Assembly: GCA_963693635.1 (NCBI GenBank)
Contig: CAVOBC010000068.1
Coordinates: 1-16,426 of the forward strand
DNA length: 16,426 nucleotides
Source of the DNA: CAVOBC01 sp963693635
GTDB taxonomy: Bacteria; Pseudomonadota; Gammaproteobacteria; Pseudomonadales; Azotimanducaceae
Direction of reading: 5' to 3'
In this document: piece after piece, positions 14,579 to 16,426 of the stretch
Layout: each line of letters begins with the position of its first letter
Position numbering within the stretch: position 1 is the first letter of the stretch
Translations under genes and position numbers: made by a program
The notes under the pieces: model-generated
What the model saw: only the letters and a program-made list of their open reading frames with translations
Databases searched by the model: none
Told to the model about the DNA's origin: nothing

Positions 14579-14739
14579 ACTGAATTGAGAAGCTGCGGGC
14601 TGCGCCGCCCGAACAATTGGCAACGCATTCAGAGCGAGAAAGACGATGCCGCGTTTCAGGATTTACATTAATCTCTCGTTTCTTCAACCGTCTGCCAATT
14701 CCACTCTTTTAGTCTCAAATCCATTGTGAGGAGCGTCCC

Positions 14740-15042
14740 ATGATCGTCGTCAACGGTGTGTTCGAATCCGATGCCAAGAGCATCGATGCCATCAAGTCGG
14801 CTCTCGCCGAGATGGAAACCCTGTGTAAAGCCGAAAACGGCTGTGATGATTACACCTTCAGCGTCGAGCTTAACGACCCTAACGTCATCCGCCTCACAGA
14901 GAAATGGGACGACATCGAAGCATTGCGGACGCATCTCAAACAGCCGCACATGTCGATTATTCGGGATGCGATGAGCAAACATCCGCCCACCTCGTCAAAG
15001 GTGTCGTTCTTTGATGCGACCGAGATCGACCCCCCGCGCTAG
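14740..15042 (+). CDS. Antibiotic biosynthesis monooxygenase (ABM) family protein
   Basis: A 100-residue protein with the ferredoxin-like ABM fold typical of quinol monooxygenases (YgiN-like) and heme-degrading relatives. The pattern is beta (MIVVNGVFES), helix (SIDAIKSALAEMETLCKAE), then NGCDDYTFSVELNDPN, strand IRLTEKWDD and helix IEALRTHLKQPHM. The WxD followed by H-x-x-xPH segment is characteristic. It is probably a small cofactor-free monooxygenase or dimeric chaperone-like protein in the cytoplasm; the substrate is unknown. The start is strongly supported by GAGGAG at 14728-14733. It converges on the alcohol dehydrogenase gene with 32 bp between stops. Confidence 0.87.
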   Translation: MIVVNGVFESDAKSIDAIKSALAEMETLCKAENGCDDYTFSVELNDPNVIRLTEKWDDIEALRTHLKQPHMSIIRDAMSKHPPTSSKVSFFDATEIDPPR

Positions 15043-15056
15043 AGCAGCGACACCTG

Positions 15057-15092
15057 TCAGTCGAACATCAGGACCTAGTCGAACATCAGAAC
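15057..15092 (-). repeat. 18-bp tandem duplication of the alcohol dehydrogenase 3' end
   Basis: On the minus strand the last six codons, VLMFD plus TAG, are repeated immediately as VLMFD plus TGA. The two 18-bp units (15092-15075 and 15074-15057) are nearly identical and in frame. The duplication gives two tandem stops separated by a copy of the C-terminal peptide. Confidence 0.88.
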
Positions 15093-16166
15093 TGTTCTCG
15101 CTACTTCGCCGGCTTTCATAGCCCGGAAAGCCTCGTTGACGTCCTCCAATCGGCCACGCCGGCTAACCATTTCGTCGAGCTGCAAACGGCCCTGGCGGTA
15201 GAATTCCAGATAACGCGGAATGTCGATACGGAAGCGGTTGGAGCCCATCCGCGAGGTCTGAACCTTGCACTCGGGGCGCAGGGCATTGAACGGAAACTGG
15301 ATGGTTGCATCGGTTGGCATCACACCAACGATGGTCGCCGTGCCCCCAATCGCAAGCGATTCCACGCACTGGGTCGCAAGCTCAGGAATACCGACTGCCT
15401 CAAACGCGTGATCGATCCCCGCCCCGGCGGTCATTTCTCGCAACGCTTCAACCGCGTTCCCGTCGGTCCCGTCGATGGTGTCGGTTGCGCCCAGAGACCT
15501 CGCCGTCTCCAGCTTGTCGGCCACGCGGTCGATGCCGATGATCCGGCTTGCCCCACCGATGCGGGCGCCCTGGATGATCGAGAGGCCCACGCCACCACAT
15601 CCAAACACCGCCACCGTCTGGCCCGCTTCAAGTCCTGCGGTGCGCAGGGCCGCACCAACTCCCGTTAGTACGCCACAGCCGACCAGGGCTGCCCGGTCAA
15701 GCGGGATGTCGGGGTCGATCTTCACCACCGAGTTCTCGTGCAGCAGCATCATCTCGGCAAAGCTGCCGACGTCGGCAAACTGCGCGACACGCTGATCACC
15801 CATGTTGAGACGGGACTGCGAACCTCGCCCACGGCTGACAAATCGCTGCACACACAAGTTGGGATGTCCGCTCAGGCATTGCGCACAGGCGCCGCAAAAT
15901 CCGGACAAGCACGCGACGACATGATCTCCAGGAACCACGGTCGTCACGCCTTCACCGACCGCTTCAACAACACCAGCGCCTTCATGCCCCAGAACCATGG
16001 GGTTCTTCGTGTACGCCGCAAGATGGCCATCGACGAAGTGCAGATCGCTATGGCATACCCCGGTCGCAACCGTGCGGACGAGGAGTTCGCGGTCCTCCGG
16101 CTTGTCGACGGCGACGTCCTCGATGGTGAGCGGGGCGTGTGCCTCTCTGAATATGGCTGCCTGCAT
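15075..16166 (-). CDS. Zinc-dependent alcohol dehydrogenase (MDR superfamily)
   Basis: A 363-residue medium-chain alcohol dehydrogenase. Catalytic zinc ligands are Cys38 (GVCHSDLH), His61 with Glu62 (GHEGAGVVEAVG) and Cys164 (GCGVLTGVGA). The four structural-zinc cysteines are at 91, 94, 97 and 105. The Rossmann motif FGCGGVGL (188-195) is followed by Asp213 at the end of the second strand, which suggests NAD rather than NADP. The length and the GCGVLTGVGA segment resemble the class III/NDMA- or mycothiol-dependent-like group of NAD alcohol/aldehyde dehydrogenases. The exact substrate is not readable. The ATG at 16166 is preceded by GGAGAA. The end carries a tandem duplication that adds a second stop. 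Confidence 0.94.
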   Translation of the reverse strand: MQAAIFREAHAPLTIEDVAVDKPEDRELLVRTVATGVCHSDLHFVDGHLAAYTKNPMVLGHEGAGVVEAVGEGVTTVVPGDHVVACLSGFCGACAQCLSGHPNLCVQRFVSRGRGSQSRLNMGDQRVAQFADVGSFAEMMLLHENSVVKIDPDIPLDRAALVGCGVLTGVGAALRTAGLEAGQTVAVFGCGGVGLSIIQGARIGGASRIIGIDRVADKLETARSLGATDTIDGTDGNAVEALREMTAGAGIDHAFEAVGIPELATQCVESLAIGGTATIVGVMPTDATIQFPFNALRPECKVQTSRMGSNRFRIDIPRYLEFYRQGRLQLDEMVSRRGRLEDVNEAFRAMKAGEVARTVLMFD

Positions 16167-16249
16167 TTTGGAGTTCTCCGGTGGCGAGGTAAGTGATGAC
16201 GATAATAAGCGCTATTTCGCCATCGACGCCATCCCCCGCCAGGACCGGG

Positions 16250-16426
16250 ATGAACATCGGCGAAACGCGCTTTGCGGGCCCGGGTTGGTTGGCGGTGCGC
16301 CTCTCAACCGGCCCCCGGTTCACCCTCAATCGCCCCATCATCACCGTCCACAAACCGGAGGGCTTGGCGCAAGGCGGCCGCTTCCGGCAGCGCATGCTCA
16401 AGGCCGTCGACGACATACAGCGCGCT
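16250..16426 (+). CDS. Unidentified partial gene running off the right edge
   Basis: A frame open to the window edge (59 codons from ATG 16250) reads MNIGETRFAGPGW, later RPIITVHKPEGL and RFRQRMLKAVDD. From this ATG onward third codon positions are strongly GC-rich, like the neighbouring genes. The 18 codons before it (from ATG 16196, which has GAGG at 16186-16189) use rarer codons such as ATA and are proline-rich, so 16250, preceded by AGGA at 16241-16244, is the better start. I do not recognise the family. It diverges from the alcohol dehydrogenase, 83 bp apart. Confidence 0.5.
   Translation, partial: MNIGETRFAGPGWLAVRLSTGPRFTLNRPIITVHKPEGLAQGGRFRQRMLKAVDDIQRA

Noticed and set aside
1..16426. 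CRISPR arrays, tRNA/rRNA genes, intact insertion sequences
   Set aside because: No regularly spaced repeats, cloverleaf-like sequences, rRNA segments or transposase frames were seen on either strand.

Overview
The window looks like chromosomal DNA of a GC-rich proteobacterium. A gammaproteobacterium or a related environmental lineage seems most likely, judging from the ECF sigma/ChrR pair, the DUF1365 and CFA-like genes, the HSL-type esterase and the TIR-TPR family. No rRNA, tRNA, CRISPR array, prophage or intact transposase was seen.

Positions 1-5087 hold metabolic genes in mixed orientation: an SDR oxidoreductase and a GH43-like beta-propeller protein on the plus strand, a convergent RraA-family aldolase-like enzyme, a DUF3592-like membrane protein, and an HSL-family alpha/beta hydrolase on the minus strand.

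Positions 5416-11178 form the most coherent unit. An ECF11-like sigma factor overlaps its ChrR-type zinc anti-sigma factor by ATGA, and a DUF1295 membrane enzyme follows after one base (minus strand). On the plus strand, diverging from them, lie an FAD oxidoreductase, a DUF1365 protein and a cyclopropane-synthase-like methyltransferase. The 124 bp between the two units carry two back-to-back promoter-like motifs of the RpoE/ChrR (singlet-oxygen) type, one facing each way. Putative terminators lie at both outer ends. I infer a self-regulated photooxidative-stress regulon that remodels membrane fatty acids, possibly to methylated, furan or related acids. The methyltransferase lacks the Cys and His expected at two bicarbonate-site positions of cyclopropane synthase, which argues against simple cyclopropanation.

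Positions 11018-14578 are a decaying accessory zone. It starts with an 836-bp gene-free stretch rich in palindromes. A TIR-membrane-TPR gene follows, broken by three in-frame stops and one frameshift. The zone ends with a VapB antitoxin that has an operator-like repeat and only a 36-codon C-terminal stub of its VapC toxin.

Positions 14579-16426 hold an ABM-family monooxygenase-like protein, a convergent zinc alcohol dehydrogenase, and the start of an unidentified gene running off the right edge. Two unrelated genes (DUF1365 and the alcohol dehydrogenase) each carry an in-frame 18-bp tandem duplication.
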